A stretch of 64,000 nt of DNA. Origin: PALSA-612 sp963791225. Its GTDB lineage: Bacteria > Actinomycetota > Thermoleophilia > Gaiellales > Gaiellaceae. Shown here piece after piece: positions 8,128-16,844 of this stretch. The stretch covers positions 1,426,001-1,490,000 of the forward strand of contig CAWBRV010000003.1 in assembly GCA_963791225.1 (NCBI GenBank), written 5' to 3'. Within the stretch, counting starts at the first letter, position 1, and every line of letters begins with the position of its first letter. Position numbers and translations under genes: made by a program. The notes beneath the pieces were generated by a model. That model made no database searches and had not been told where the DNA came from. It was given only the letters and a program-made list of their open reading frames with translations.

Positions 8128-8871
8128 TTAGAGGCCGGCGCACTCGCCCTTCTTGCTGGCTGCTGTGTTCTCGCCACCCGTCGCTGCCGGCGTGTTGTCG
8201 TGGCAGTCGAGGTTCTTCGTCACGGTGTTCAGGGACACGTCTGTCGTGTTGGTTGAGCCTGTCGGTCCGTCCGCCGTGTTGTTGTGGACCTGCAGGTTGC
8301 CACCGATCGGGCCGTTGTCCTCGACAAGGACCTCATTCAAGATCGACCCGGTCAACGAGTTGTTGTGCACCTCGACGTTGCCCGCGACCGCGGTCCGAAA
8401 GACAGCGACGACGCCGAACGCGCCGAAGCCGGAACCGGTGTTGTTGTGCATCTGCACGTTGCCGCCGACCGTCTCATCGGAGACCTGGAGGTAGGCAGTG
8501 CTGTTCTGGATCTCGATGTTGCCCTTGACCGTGCCCCCGTCTCCGAGGAACGAGAGGTCGCTCGTTCCCGTGATCTGCACGTTGCCGCCGAACGTGCCGC
8601 CGGAGAAGTAGACCGACGTCGCACCCTGGCTTTGCACGTTGCCGCTGACCTTCAGCCGCACCGCGAAGAGGCTGCCGCCCGGGATGACCTTGACGTTCCC
8701 GTTCACGGTCACGTCCGTCAGGGAGCAGCCCGCCCCGGCGCTCACATCGCCGTTGATCGTGCCGGTCAGCGCGCCCGTGCACGGCGTGCTCGCCGCACCG
8801 GCCGCACCCGCCGCCACCAGGGCGGCCGCGACCACGGCCAACAGCGCAAGCGCAAGTGTCATGCCACGCAT
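8128..8871 (-). CDS. secreted GNV-repeat (beta-helix-like) protein
   Basis: The 247-residue protein starts at ATG 8871 after AAGGAGG. A signal peptide (MTLALALLAVVAAALVAAG, cleavage near AGAAST) is followed by imperfect repeats of about 22-26 residues around VNGNVKV, VSGNVQS, FGGNVQI, VKGNIEI, VGGNVQM, VAGNVEV and IGGNLQV. Such repeats suggest a right-handed beta-solenoid at the cell surface. Asn-rich turns (HNNTG, HNNSL, HNNTA) recur. The shared operator copy B lies in its promoter region. The function is unknown. Confidence 0.8.
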   Translation of the reverse strand: MRGMTLALALLAVVAAALVAAGAAGAASTPCTGALTGTINGDVSAGAGCSLTDVTVNGNVKVIPGGSLFAVRLKVSGNVQSQGATSVYFSGGTFGGNVQITGTSDLSFLGDGGTVKGNIEIQNSTAYLQVSDETVGGNVQMHNNTGSGFGAFGVVAVFRTAVAGNVEVHNNSLTGSILNEVLVEDNGPIGGNLQVHNNTADGPTGSTNTTDVSLNTVTKNLDCHDNTPAATGGENTAASKKGECAGL

Positions 8872-8937
8872 GTTCCCTCCTTCGAATACTGGTCGGCGCT
8901 TCGCGAAGCGAGCACCGCTGAGCACCGAGCGTAGGAA

Positions 8938-8986
8938 AGCCGGGCCGAGCGGACATCGGCAGGACTGCCGATTCGCGCTGCCTAAC
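8938..8986 (-). promoter_or_regulatory. operator-like element, copy B
   Basis: This is the second copy of the element at 7994-8043, with palindrome ATCGGCAG-GA-CTGCCGAT at 8955-8972, 66 bp upstream of ATG 8871. The central 25 bases and the outer TGCCTAAC are identical in both copies. It lies next to the gene pair that includes the LuxR-type ATPase regulator. Confidence 0.65.
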
Positions 8987-9007
8987 CTGCGGTGTCATGC
9001 TTGCGCC

Positions 9008-10234
9008 GTGACGCCCGAGCGGAGCCCGACCGTCGTTCTGATCGGGACGCTGGACACGAAGGGCAAGGAATACGCCTATCTGCGCGACCGCATTCGCGAG
9101 CGGGGCGTGGGCGTGCTGCTGATCGACGCCGGGATCCTCGGCGAGCCGCTCACCGAGCCCGACGTGACACGCCACGAGGTGGCGGCGGCGGCCGGCGTCG
9201 ACGTGCAGGCGCTGGCGGACGCACGCGACCGGAGCGCCGCGATCGAAGCGATGTCCCGCGGCGCGGCCGAGGTCGTGCTGGGCCTGCACGCCGAGGGCCG
9301 GTTCGACGCGATCGGCGCGCTCGGAGGCACCGGCGGCACCGCGCTCGCCACGTACGCGATGCAGCGCCTGCCGATCGGCCTGCCGAAGCTGATGGTCTCC
9401 ACCGCGGCCTCGGGCGACACCAGCCGGTACTTCGGGCCGGTCGACGTGACGATGATGTACTCGGTCGTCGATATCGCCGGGCTGAACACGATCCTGACGG
9501 GGATCCTGGTCAACACCGCGGGTGCGCTGGTCGGGATGGCGACGGCCACGGCGCCTCCGCCCGGCGAGGGGAAGCCGCTGATCGCGGCCTCGATGTTCGG
9601 TGTCACGACGCCGTGCGTGACGGTGGCGCGCGAACGCCTGGAGGAGCTCGGCTACGAGGTGCTCGTCTTCCACCAGGTCGGCCTCGGCGGCCACTCGCTG
9701 GAAGAGGTCGTGAAGACCGGCTCTGTCGTCGGAGTGCTCGACGTCACCACGTCGGGGCTGGCCGACGAGGTCGGAGACGGCATCTGGCCCGCCGGCCCGG
9801 AGCGGCTCGAGGTCGCCGGGCGCCTGGGCATCCCCCAGGTCGTCTCGCTCGGCGCGCTCGACTGCGTCGTCATCGGCCCGCCGGAGCCGCTGCCCGCTCG
9901 CTTCGCAGGCCGGCCGCTGTACGTGCACGACAACGTCCTGGGTGCGACGCGGCCGACTCCGGACGAATCCCGGCAGATCGCGACGACCCTCGCGCGCAAG
10001 CTGAACGCCGCCACGGGGCCGACCGTCCTCTATGTGCCGCTGCGCGGCCTCTCGCTGCTCTCGACGGAGGGCCAGGTGCTCGCGGATGCCGAGGCGGACG
10101 ATGCGCTCTTCTCCACGCTTCGCGACCTCGTCGACCGGTCGAAGGTCGAGGTGCACGAGGTCGACACGGAGCTCAACGATCCGCAGTTCGCGCTCGCAAT
10201 GGCCGAGCGCCTGCACGAGCTCATCGCCGGGTGA
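9008..10234 (+). CDS. Tm-1-like ATP-binding protein (UPF0261)
   Basis: The 408-residue protein starts with GTG. It matches the UPF0261/Tm-1 family along its length: VVLIGTLDTKGKEYAYLRD at the N-terminus, the nucleotide-binding glycine loop GALGGTGGT, KLMVSTAASGDTSRYFG, MFGVTTPCVTVARE and GALDCVVIG. Tm-1 of tomato binds ATP and blocks tobamovirus replicase; bacterial members have no settled role. The stop overlaps the next start (GTGA at 10231), so the two genes are translationally coupled. Confidence 0.88.
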   Translation: MTPERSPTVVLIGTLDTKGKEYAYLRDRIRERGVGVLLIDAGILGEPLTEPDVTRHEVAAAAGVDVQALADARDRSAAIEAMSRGAAEVVLGLHAEGRFDAIGALGGTGGTALATYAMQRLPIGLPKLMVSTAASGDTSRYFGPVDVTMMYSVVDIAGLNTILTGILVNTAGALVGMATATAPPPGEGKPLIAASMFGVTTPCVTVARERLEELGYEVLVFHQVGLGGHSLEEVVKTGSVVGVLDVTTSGLADEVGDGIWPAGPERLEVAGRLGIPQVVSLGALDCVVIGPPEPLPARFAGRPLYVHDNVLGATRPTPDESRQIATTLARKLNAATGPTVLYVPLRGLSLLSTEGQVLADAEADDALFSTLRDLVDRSKVEVHEVDTELNDPQFALAMAERLHELIAG

Positions 10235-12504
10235 CGGCGACCGCGCTGATCGGTCGCGAGCGAAGCCTCGCCGACGCCGTCGCGCTTCTGCAGCGGGAAG
10301 ACGTGCGGCTGCTCACCATCACGGGCCCGGGCGGGGTCGGCAAGACGCGGCTGGCCGCCGAGGTCGCCTCGGCCGCGGCAGACCAGTTCGAGGACGGCGC
10401 CGTCGTGGTGGCGCTCCAGGCGATACGCGACCCCGGTCTCGTCGTCGGCAGCATCGCGCGATCGCTCGGGCTCTTCGACGCGGAGGGCGACCTCGTACAG
10501 CGCCTCATCGCCCACGTCGCGGACCGGCAGCTCCTGCTCGTCGTCGACAACTTCGAGCAGGTCGTCGAAGCTGCGCCCGCGCTCGGCGAGATCGTCGCCG
10601 GGAGCCCGAGCATGAAGGCCGTCGTCACGAGCCGCACGCGGTTGCGCATCGGCGGGGAGCAGGAGCTCCCGCTCGGGCCGCTCGACCGCGAGGACGCTCT
10701 CATCGTGTTCCTCGAGCGTGCGCGCGCCGTACGCCCCGATTTCCAGCCGGACGACGAGGAGCTGGCCGCGAGCGCGGAGATCTGCGACCACCTCGACTGC
10801 CTGCCGCTTGCGATCGAGCTGGCCGCGGCGCGGGTGAAGATGCTGTCCCCGACGGGCATCCTGGCCCGGCTGGAGCACCCGCTGGAGCTGCTCACCTCGG
10901 GCTCACGGGACGGGCCTGCCCGGCACCAGACGTTGCGCGACACGATCGGCTGGAGCTACGAGCTGCTCGGGGACGCCGAGCAGGCGCTCTTCCGCGCGCT
11001 GGCGGTCTTCGCCGGCGGCTGCACGCTGGAGGCGGTCGAGAGCGTGTGCGGCGGAGATCTCGAGACGATCGGCTCGCTCGTCGACGAGAGCCTGGTCCGC
11101 TCCGACGGCGAGCGCTTCTCCATGCTCGAGACCATCGGCGAGTACGCGATCGAAACGCTCGACGCGAGCCCGGAGGGGGCAGATGTCCGGTGCGCGCACG
11201 CCGCCTACTACCTCGGTCTCGCCGGCCACGCGCCGGGGCGCGCCACCCTGGAGGCCGACCACGGCAACCTGCGCGCCGCGATCCGCTTCTCGCTCGACGA
11301 CGGCGACACGGCGACGGCGCTCGAGATCTGCGCCCTCCTTTCCGGGTTCTGGCTCGAGCGCGGCTATCTGGGCGAGGGACGGCTCTGGCTCGACGAGGCG
11401 CTCGCCGCTCCGGCGGAGCGATCGCCGACGCGCGCCCGCGCGCTGAACGCGAACGGCGTTCTCTCGCACTACCAGGGCGACTACGACCGTGCCGACGAGC
11501 TCTGCGGAGCGGCGCTCGAGCTGTTTCGCGCACTCGGCGACCAGAAGGGTGTCGCCGAGGCGGTGACCGGCCTGGCGCTCGTGCGGAGGACTCGAGGCGA
11601 CTACCGAGCCGCCGAGGCCCTCTTCCAGGAGGCTCTTTCGACCTACGAGGAGCTCGGCGACGAGGCGGAAACGGCGCGGACGCTGTACCGGTCCGGCATC
11701 GCGCTCATGCTGGAAGGGGAGGCCGACCGGGCGCGGCCGCTCTTCGAGCGCAGCCTCGAGCTGTTCCGACCGCTCGGCGATTCGACAGGCATCGCCCTCG
11801 ATCTTCAGGGCCTCGCCTTCGCCCGCCCTCCGGGCGCCGATGCCGAGGGGCGCATGCGGGTCGAGGAGAGCCTCGACATCCTGCGTGCGCTGGGCGACCG
11901 TCGCAACGTCGCAAAGGTGCTCGTCGTCGCCGCCGACATCAACGCCGACCTCGGCGACGCCGAGACGGCCGCGGGGCAGCTCGCGGAGGCGCTGACGCTC
12001 TTTGTCGAGTTCGGCGATCGCTGGTTCTGGGGGTGGTCGCTCGAGGTCGCAGCCCCGCTGGCGGCATCGGCCGGCGATCCGGAGCGGGCTGCCCGCCTCT
12101 TCGGCGCGGCCGACGCGGTCTGGACGGCGATCGAAGCTCCTCTTCCGACGGTGCTCCGCGACCGTCACGACCGCGTGCTCGCCGACCTGCGCAGCCGGCT
12201 GGGGGAGAGTCGTTTCGAGCGGGTTCGCAGCGAGGGGCAGAGCCTTCCGGTCGGCGCGACGATCGAGCTGGTGCAACCTGCGCCGAGCCGTGCCGGGGGT
12301 GACGCCCCGGAGGGCCTGACCGCGCGCGAGGTCGAGGTGCTGGCCTTGGTCGCCGAGGGCCTCACCGACGCGGAGGTGGCGGAACGGCTGGTCGTGAGCA
12401 TCCGCACCGTCCACGCCCACCTCCGCTCGATCTACCGCAAGCTCGACGTGCGGACGCGAAGCGCGGCGACCCGCTACGCCCTGCAGCACGACCTCGTCGC
12501 CTAG
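10231..12504 (+). CDS. LuxR family ATPase regulator with TPR region
   Basis: The 757-residue one-component regulator has an N-terminal NB-ARC-type ATPase (Walker A GPGGVGKTRLA near residue 32, Walker B LLLVVDNFEQ), a long tetratricopeptide-rich middle (about 330-680) and a C-terminal LuxR helix-turn-helix (LTAREVEVLALVAEGLTDAEVAERL, positions about 692-757, with VRTRSAATRYAL). This is AfsR/LAL-like, and ligand sensing through the TPRs is typical. It overlaps the upstream gene by 4 nt. By position it is the best candidate for the protein binding the elements at 7994 and 8938; that is inference. Confidence 0.88.
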   Translation: MTATALIGRERSLADAVALLQREDVRLLTITGPGGVGKTRLAAEVASAAADQFEDGAVVVALQAIRDPGLVVGSIARSLGLFDAEGDLVQRLIAHVADRQLLLVVDNFEQVVEAAPALGEIVAGSPSMKAVVTSRTRLRIGGEQELPLGPLDREDALIVFLERARAVRPDFQPDDEELAASAEICDHLDCLPLAIELAAARVKMLSPTGILARLEHPLELLTSGSRDGPARHQTLRDTIGWSYELLGDAEQALFRALAVFAGGCTLEAVESVCGGDLETIGSLVDESLVRSDGERFSMLETIGEYAIETLDASPEGADVRCAHAAYYLGLAGHAPGRATLEADHGNLRAAIRFSLDDGDTATALEICALLSGFWLERGYLGEGRLWLDEALAAPAERSPTRARALNANGVLSHYQGDYDRADELCGAALELFRALGDQKGVAEAVTGLALVRRTRGDYRAAEALFQEALSTYEELGDEAETARTLYRSGIALMLEGEADRARPLFERSLELFRPLGDSTGIALDLQGLAFARPPGADAEGRMRVEESLDILRALGDRRNVAKVLVVAADINADLGDAETAAGQLAEALTLFVEFGDRWFWGWSLEVAAPLAASAGDPERAARLFGAADAVWTAIEAPLPTVLRDRHDRVLADLRSRLGESRFERVRSEGQSLPVGATIELVQPAPSRAGGDAPEGLTAREVEVLALVAEGLTDAEVAERLVVSIRTVHAHLRSIYRKLDVRTRSAATRYALQHDLVA

Positions 12505-12544
12505 GGTCTGTCTCCACCGTCGATCCAGAAGAGGAGCGCACCTC

Positions 12545-13161
12545 ATGAACAGGTTCGAGCAAGCCGTCTACGACTGCATGATCCCGACCGCAGAGCTTCT
12601 GGAGCAGACGACCGAGCCGCTCCATCGGGCCATCCTGCTCAACTTCTGGCGCCATGTGCACCTCGAGGGCGCAGGGGAGTACGAGCAGATCCTGGCGCCG
12701 GACATGATGGTCGACGAGCCCGTCTACCGGGTCACGTGGGGAGCGAATCTCGCGGTCATCGAGGGCAAAGAGGGCGTGCTCGCGTTCTACAACAGCGTGG
12801 GCGAGTCCGTGCTCTGGCACTCCGACGACCGCCTCGCCGTCGGCGACTGGGGAGTCTGCGACGAGATCACGTTCCACCAGCTCGCGCGTGGCGCCGACCT
12901 GAGGGCGGTCGGCTACGACGTCGAGAATGCAGACGCGCTCTATCACGCTGCGAGCCGGCAGGCGTTCATCTGGCCCTACGACAGCCGGGCGCGTCTCGCC
13001 GGCGGCATCTCTACGAGGACAAGACGAGCCTGACGATCGAAGAGGTGAGCCGGGACGAGGCCATCACGCCCGCGCGGGTTCGAGAGATCCACCGGGAGCA
13101 GCTGGCAAAGCTGGAGGCGGAGCGCGGAGGCCGCTTCTGGGTCCTGCCCAGCGGCTCCTAG
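12545..13161 (+). pseudogene. NTF2/SnoaL-like protein, frameshifted near its C-terminus
   Basis: From ATG 12545 (ribosome binding site AAGAGGAG) the first frame encodes 150 residues of an NTF2-like fold (FWRHVHLEGAGEYEQILAP, GKEGVLAFYN, LAVGDWGVCDEITFHQL). At about 12996-13006 the sensible continuation (HLYEDKTSLTIEEVSR, then ARVREIHREQLAKLEAERG to 13161) is in the -1 frame, so one base seems missing. Repaired length is about 205 residues. It follows the LuxR regulator by 40 bp and may be its target or partner. Confidence 0.7.
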
Positions 13162-13616
13162 GCCGGCGGAGGCCCGAACGACCGTGCTCGGCCGTTGCCG
13201 GGCGCGAAGGGTTCGGGCCGCACGTTCTCCGACACCTTGATCGCCGACCGTCCGCCCTGGTCGGCGCGCGGCTCGTCGTCGAAGCGCGGGAGGACGTGCA
13301 GGTGCGCGTGGTGCGGCGCCAGGCCGGGCTCCGAGAAGCAGTTCCAGACCAGCATGTACCCGTCCGGCGCGAGGCGTTCGTCCTGCGCCGCCTTGGCCGT
13401 GAGGAGCAGCTCGTGCGTCGCCGCCCACTCCTCGGCCGTGAAGTCGAAGGGCGACAGACGATGCGCGATCGGGATGATCACGCCGCAGCCCGGTAGCACG
13501 TCGGGCGGGTCGCGGGGATCGCGCGTCGACGCATACAGGCAGAAGGCGTTCTCGATGCACACGTCCGCCTCGCGGAACTGGGTCAGGTCGCAGAACACAC
13601 AGCCGTTTTCGGTCAT
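13158..13616 (-). CDS. HIT family protein
   Basis: The 152-residue protein contains the histidine triad HHAHLHVLPRF (about residues 119-129), the nucleotide-binding and catalytic signature of HIT hydrolases/transferases, and an N-terminal CVFCD zinc-type cysteine pair. It should hydrolyse a nucleoside-phosphate derivative. ATG 13616 was selected because the conserved domain starts at MTENGCVFCD. It converges on the NTF2-like gene, sharing four bases at the stops. Confidence 0.87.
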   Translation of the reverse strand: MTENGCVFCDLTQFREADVCIENAFCLYASTRDPRDPPDVLPGCGVIIPIAHRLSPFDFTAEEWAATHELLLTAKAAQDERLAPDGYMLVWNCFSEPGLAPHHAHLHVLPRFDDEPRADQGGRSAIKVSENVRPEPFAPGNGRARSFGPPPA

Positions 13617-13726
13617 TGCCCTATTGTCGCCCGTTCGGCGTCGACTCGGCGTTCCGCGACCCGTCGGGAACCCAGATCCGCCTGACCGAACACCGCGGGC
13701 CGGCAGGCTCGGCAGGCCGGACACGA

Positions 13727-13752
13727 GAAACCCCCGCACGTGCGGGGGTTTC
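13727..13752. terminator. bidirectional 13-bp hairpin terminator
   Basis: GAAACCCCCGCAC is followed directly by its complement GTGCGGGGGTTTC. It lies 30 bp beyond the stop of the DUF1059 gene (minus strand), and the A/T flanks suit termination in both directions. Confidence 0.75.
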
Positions 13753-13781
13753 GTCGTCTCGCTCGGGTCGGGCGGGGACGC

Positions 13782-13937
13782 TCAGTGCTCGTGCGCCATC
13801 GAGAGGATCTGCTCTCTCGAGTACTGCCCGACCATGTCCGGGTGCTTCTCCTGGATGTGCTGCTCGACGCCCTGGACGAGCTCGTCATCCGTGTCGGCCT
13901 CGACGACCTCGCCGCAAGGACAGTGGATGGCTTTCAT
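13782..13937 (-). CDS. DUF1059 small protein
   Basis: This 51-residue protein (MKAIHCPCGEVVEADTDDEL..., ending SREQILSMAHEH) matches the DUF1059 pattern: a C-x-C pair at positions 6-8, an acidic linker, a VEQHIQEKHPDM helix and a terminal His. A GGAGGA ribosome binding site lies 11 nt before ATG 13937. DUF1059 proteins are common small actinobacterial proteins of unknown role; the Cys/His content suggests metal binding. Confidence 0.85.
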   Translation of the reverse strand: MKAIHCPCGEVVEADTDDELVQGVEQHIQEKHPDMVGQYSREQILSMAHEH

Positions 13938-13998
13938 CGCGCGTTCCTCCTGGCCGGGGACGGTGCCAGACGATATCCCAGCTCGCGTGCGGGAAACG

Positions 13999-14910
13999 TC
14001 AAGGCGCGGGCACCTCGGGGACGGGCTCGGGGAGACGCTCGCCGCTGCGCCCGCCGCTGCGCCCGCCGCGCGTCGCGAGCGCTGATCCGGCGAGGATCAG
14101 CACGAGGCCGACGCCCATGCCCTTCGTGAACGACTCGCCGAGGAAGGCGACGCCCGCGACTGCCGCGACGGCCGGGTTCACGTAGGTGATCACCGTCGCG
14201 CGAACCGGTCCGGCTTCGGCGATGAGCTGGAAGAAGAAGACGAACCCGAGCGCCGTGCAGACGACGGCGAGGACGATGACCGACACGAGCACTTCGGGGC
14301 CCGGCACGGCGGCAGGCAGGTCGAGCAGCGCGATCGGCGTGTAGGCGAGGGCGCAGAGCGTGAGCGAGGCGGCGATCACGCCCAGCGCGGGGAGGCCGCT
14401 CAGGTAGCGATCGAGGATCAGCGGGCCGAGCGCGTAGCAGAATGCGACGCCGCCGACCTGGGCGACCGAGGCCGCGTCGGCGCCCGCCGTGTCGAGGCCG
14501 ACGAGCGCGGCGACGCCTGCAAGCCCGAGCAAGAGGCCGACCAGCGCGCGCGGGCCGAGCCGTTCGCGGCTGCCCGTCGACAGCGCCAGCACGACGCCGA
14601 TCAGCGGGACAGCGGCGATCAGCAGCGCAGTCAGCGAGCTCGACAGATGCTGCTCGGCATTCGCGAGCAGGAGCCACGGCACGGCGATCTCGACCACGGT
14701 GAAGACGACCAGTGGCCGCCAGCGGGCGGGCAACGGCCGCAGCTCGTCCCGCCAGGCGGCGAGCGGGAGCAGGAGCACGACTGCGAGCGACGTGCGGGCC
14801 CAGACGAGCGTCGCCGGCGACAGGTCCCGGACCGCGATCTTGATGAAGAGGTACGGGATCCCCCAGATCACGCACATCGCTGCGAACAGGAGCCAGCCGC
14901 GCCGGGTCAC
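13999..14910 (-). CDS. EamA/DMT family permease
   Basis: The 303-residue protein has ten predicted membrane helices in two EamA halves. The first begins WLLFAAMCVIWGIPYLFIKIAV, the second VGGVAFCYALGPLILDRYLS. A conserved VITYVNPAVAAVAGVAFLGE stretch precedes the last helices. The GTG start at 14910 is placed by the first helix. The family exports amino acids or other metabolites; the substrate is unknown. It is divergent from the HATPase gene. Confidence 0.87.
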   Translation of the reverse strand: MTRRGWLLFAAMCVIWGIPYLFIKIAVRDLSPATLVWARTSLAVVLLLPLAAWRDELRPLPARWRPLVVFTVVEIAVPWLLLANAEQHLSSSLTALLIAAVPLIGVVLALSTGSRERLGPRALVGLLLGLAGVAALVGLDTAGADAASVAQVGGVAFCYALGPLILDRYLSGLPALGVIAASLTLCALAYTPIALLDLPAAVPGPEVLVSVIVLAVVCTALGFVFFFQLIAEAGPVRATVITYVNPAVAAVAGVAFLGESFTKGMGVGLVLILAGSALATRGGRSGGRSGERLPEPVPEVPAP

Positions 14911-14986
14911 GCTGCGGCTTCTACCAGTTGGCGCGCCCGCCCCGTTCGGCGCAAGAATCTCGCTCCCGCGGAGTCTTTGTCCCTGG

Positions 14987-15418
14987 ATGGACGATGGTGC
15001 CGACACCGACGACGCGTTCCGCGCCCGGCTCCCGGCGACGCCGCCCTCGATCGGGATCGTTCGCGAGCAGCTGCGGCGTTGGCTCGAGCGGGTGCACGTC
15101 AACGGCGCGCAGATCTTCGACATCGTGCTCGCGTGCTCCGAGTCGCTCACGCTCGTGATCGAGGAGCAGCCGCGCAGGGTCGCACTCGTCGTCGACGTCG
15201 AGGCGACGCTCGAGGACGGCCACCTCGTGTTGGTCACGCGCGACTACGGGCTCTGGCACAAGACCCACGTGCGCGATCGCGAAGAGCCGCTTGGCGTCTC
15301 GCTCATGCGCGCGCTCATGGACTCGGTCGAGCTCGAGCGGCACCGCGATGGGCACAGGATCACCCTCCGGAAGCGGGTCTCGATCGCGAGCGGCGAGCCG
15401 CGAGCGCTCCCGATGTGA
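14987..15418 (+). CDS. HATPase-fold ATP-binding protein (anti-sigma/RsbW-like)
   Basis: The 143-residue protein resembles the serine-kinase type HATPase domain: GIVREQLRRWLERVHV, then FDIVLACSESLTLVIEEQ (N-box region with Asn replaced by Ser-Glu), LVLVTRDYGLW and LGVSLMRALMDSVELER. These domains act as anti-sigma factors or phosphatase-controlled switches. No partner sigma or anti-anti-sigma gene is adjacent. Residue changes in the N-box make ATP binding uncertain. Confidence 0.7.
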   Translation: MDDGADTDDAFRARLPATPPSIGIVREQLRRWLERVHVNGAQIFDIVLACSESLTLVIEEQPRRVALVVDVEATLEDGHLVLVTRDYGLWHKTHVRDREEPLGVSLMRALMDSVELERHRDGHRITLRKRVSIASGEPRALPM

Positions 15419-15465
15419 GCGGCACCCCGCAGTCGGCAGGGCGTTCTCGGCAAGAATTCCCTGCA

Positions 15466-15993
15466 ATGCGGGGGTCGGGACGAATGAGAGGAGTCGCGGC
15501 GGTCGTCGTTGTCGTGGCGGCGGCCACGGTCGTGGCGGCCGCCGGCGCGGTCACGATCACGCACGCGATCGTGCTCGACCGGTCGATCGCCGGCGTCAAC
15601 CTGGGCGAGACACGGAGCAGCATCGAGCGGCGCATCGGCACCGGCTACATCGTCTCGATCCGCACCGACACGTCGACCACACCGGCGAGTCACGTCGAGC
15701 GGATCGGCTACGACGCGGCCGGGCTGTACGTCACGTACGTGTCCGCGGGGGCGGCGCCACGACAGCTCACGACCGGAAAGGCGATGGTGCTCGAGACGAC
15801 CTGGACGTCGTTCCGCACGCCGCAGGGCGTGCACGTCGGCTCGCCCCTCGCCGCCGTCAAGGTGATCCCGGGCGTGCGTTGCTTCGGTCCCGTCTGCCAG
15901 CACGGCTTCGCAGGGGGAGGCGGCGGGACATCGTTCCTCGTCGACCAGGCCCGCAAGAAGGTCGTCCGGATCGTCGTCAGCTTCAGCCGCTGA
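15466..15993 (+). CDS. secreted protein of unknown function
   Basis: The 175-residue product has a membrane or signal segment (VAAVVVVVAAATVVAAAGAV) followed by IVLDRSIAGVNLGETRSSIERR and later GVHVGSPLAAVKVIPGVRC. The repeated 'GV-LG-t-sei' pattern resembles domains that carry weak beta-lactamase-inhibitor-like or SmpA-like folds, but I cannot assign one. Two cysteines (CFGPVC) could form a disulfide. ATG 15484 is an alternative start. Confidence 0.65.
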   Translation: MRGSGRMRGVAAVVVVVAAATVVAAAGAVTITHAIVLDRSIAGVNLGETRSSIERRIGTGYIVSIRTDTSTTPASHVERIGYDAAGLYVTYVSAGAAPRQLTTGKAMVLETTWTSFRTPQGVHVGSPLAAVKVIPGVRCFGPVCQHGFAGGGGGTSFLVDQARKKVVRIVVSFSR

Positions 15994-16038
15994 CGGGTCC
16001 TGCGACGACGCGGGCGGGATTTCGACTACTGTCGCCCA

Positions 16039-16569
16039 GTGAACTTCGGCCGCAGCCCGATCCTGCTCATCGTCGCGCTCTTCTTCCTGCTCTTCATCGT
16101 GCTCTCGATCATCAACCGGAAGAGCTCGACGAGCCTGAACGACTCCGACCGGGCGCTTCGGACGACGCAGGCGCTCAACCGCGTCATGGACGCCGAGGCG
16201 ACCTTCCTGAAGCAGCACGGATCGTACACGGGGCATATCGCGGACCTGATCCCGATCCAGAAGCAGATCGGCACCGACCTGACAGACAGCATCGTCAACA
16301 TCCAGGTCGACTCGAACGACAACAAGACGTACTTCACGCAGGTGGGGAGCACCGTCCTCCTGCTCAACCGGACGTTCACGAACGGCAAGGTCGTGCAGCA
16401 CAGCTGCCTGCAGATCAAGAGCGCCGGCAAGCCGTACTGCACGCGGACGACGTCCGACATCAGGAAGACGCTCACGAACGGTGCCACCGGCCCCACGGGC
16501 GACAGGGGCCCAACGGGGCACAGCACCCCCACGGGCGACACGGGCCCGACAGGGCCGACCACCCCGTAG
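16039..16569 (+). CDS. membrane-anchored protein with collagen-like tail
   Basis: The 176-residue protein has one N-terminal helix (ILLIVALFFLLFIVLSII), a pilin-like soluble middle (ALNRVMDAEATFLKQHGSYTG) with a Cys pair, and a C-terminal stretch of Gly-x-x triplets (GATGPTGDRGPTG, then GDTGPTGPTTP). Short collagen-like tails occur on bacterial surface proteins. The GTG start sits 6 nt after TACTGT (16027-16032), suggesting a leaderless mRNA. It directly precedes tatA. Confidence 0.7.
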   Translation: MNFGRSPILLIVALFFLLFIVLSIINRKSSTSLNDSDRALRTTQALNRVMDAEATFLKQHGSYTGHIADLIPIQKQIGTDLTDSIVNIQVDSNDNKTYFTQVGSTVLLLNRTFTNGKVVQHSCLQIKSAGKPYCTRTTSDIRKTLTNGATGPTGDRGPTGHSTPTGDTGPTGPTTP

Positions 16570-16589
16570 CGCCCTCCCGGGCAGGCTGG

Positions 16590-16595
16590 TACGCT
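16590..16595 (+). promoter_or_regulatory. -10 box for a leaderless tatA mRNA
   Basis: TACGCT ends 6 nt before the tatA ATG and no ribosome binding site is present, so transcription probably begins at the A of the start codon. Confidence 0.5.
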
Positions 16596-16601
16596 GTCTC
16601 C

Positions 16602-16841
16602 ATGGGATTCGGATCAATCGGTGCGGGGGAACTGCTGATCCTGCTCCTGGTCATCCTTCTCGTGTTCGGCCCGAAGAGGCTTCCCGAGATGGGGCGCTCG
16701 CTCGGACGCGGAATGCGCGAGTTCAAGAACTCGGTCACGAAGGACGACCACCAACCGGCTGAGCTGACCACGGCTCCGGCGGTCGAGGAGCCTGTTCGAG
16801 CGCCCGTCAGCACCAGCAAGCGCGAGCACGACTCCATCTAG
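16602..16841 (+). CDS. tatA: Sec-independent protein translocase subunit TatA
   Basis: The 79-residue protein has the canonical TatA plan: a short N-terminal helix (GELLILLLVILLVF), the FGPKRLPEMGRSLGRG hinge, an amphipathic helix (MREFKNSVTK) and a charged tail. TatA oligomers form the pore that moves folded twin-arginine proteins across the membrane. It lies 3 nt upstream of tatC, so the pair is an operon. No tatB is present; TatA may serve both roles. Confidence 0.93.
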   Translation: MGFGSIGAGELLILLLVILLVFGPKRLPEMGRSLGRGMREFKNSVTKDDHQPAELTTAPAVEEPVRAPVSTSKREHDSI

Positions 16842-16844
16842 GCC

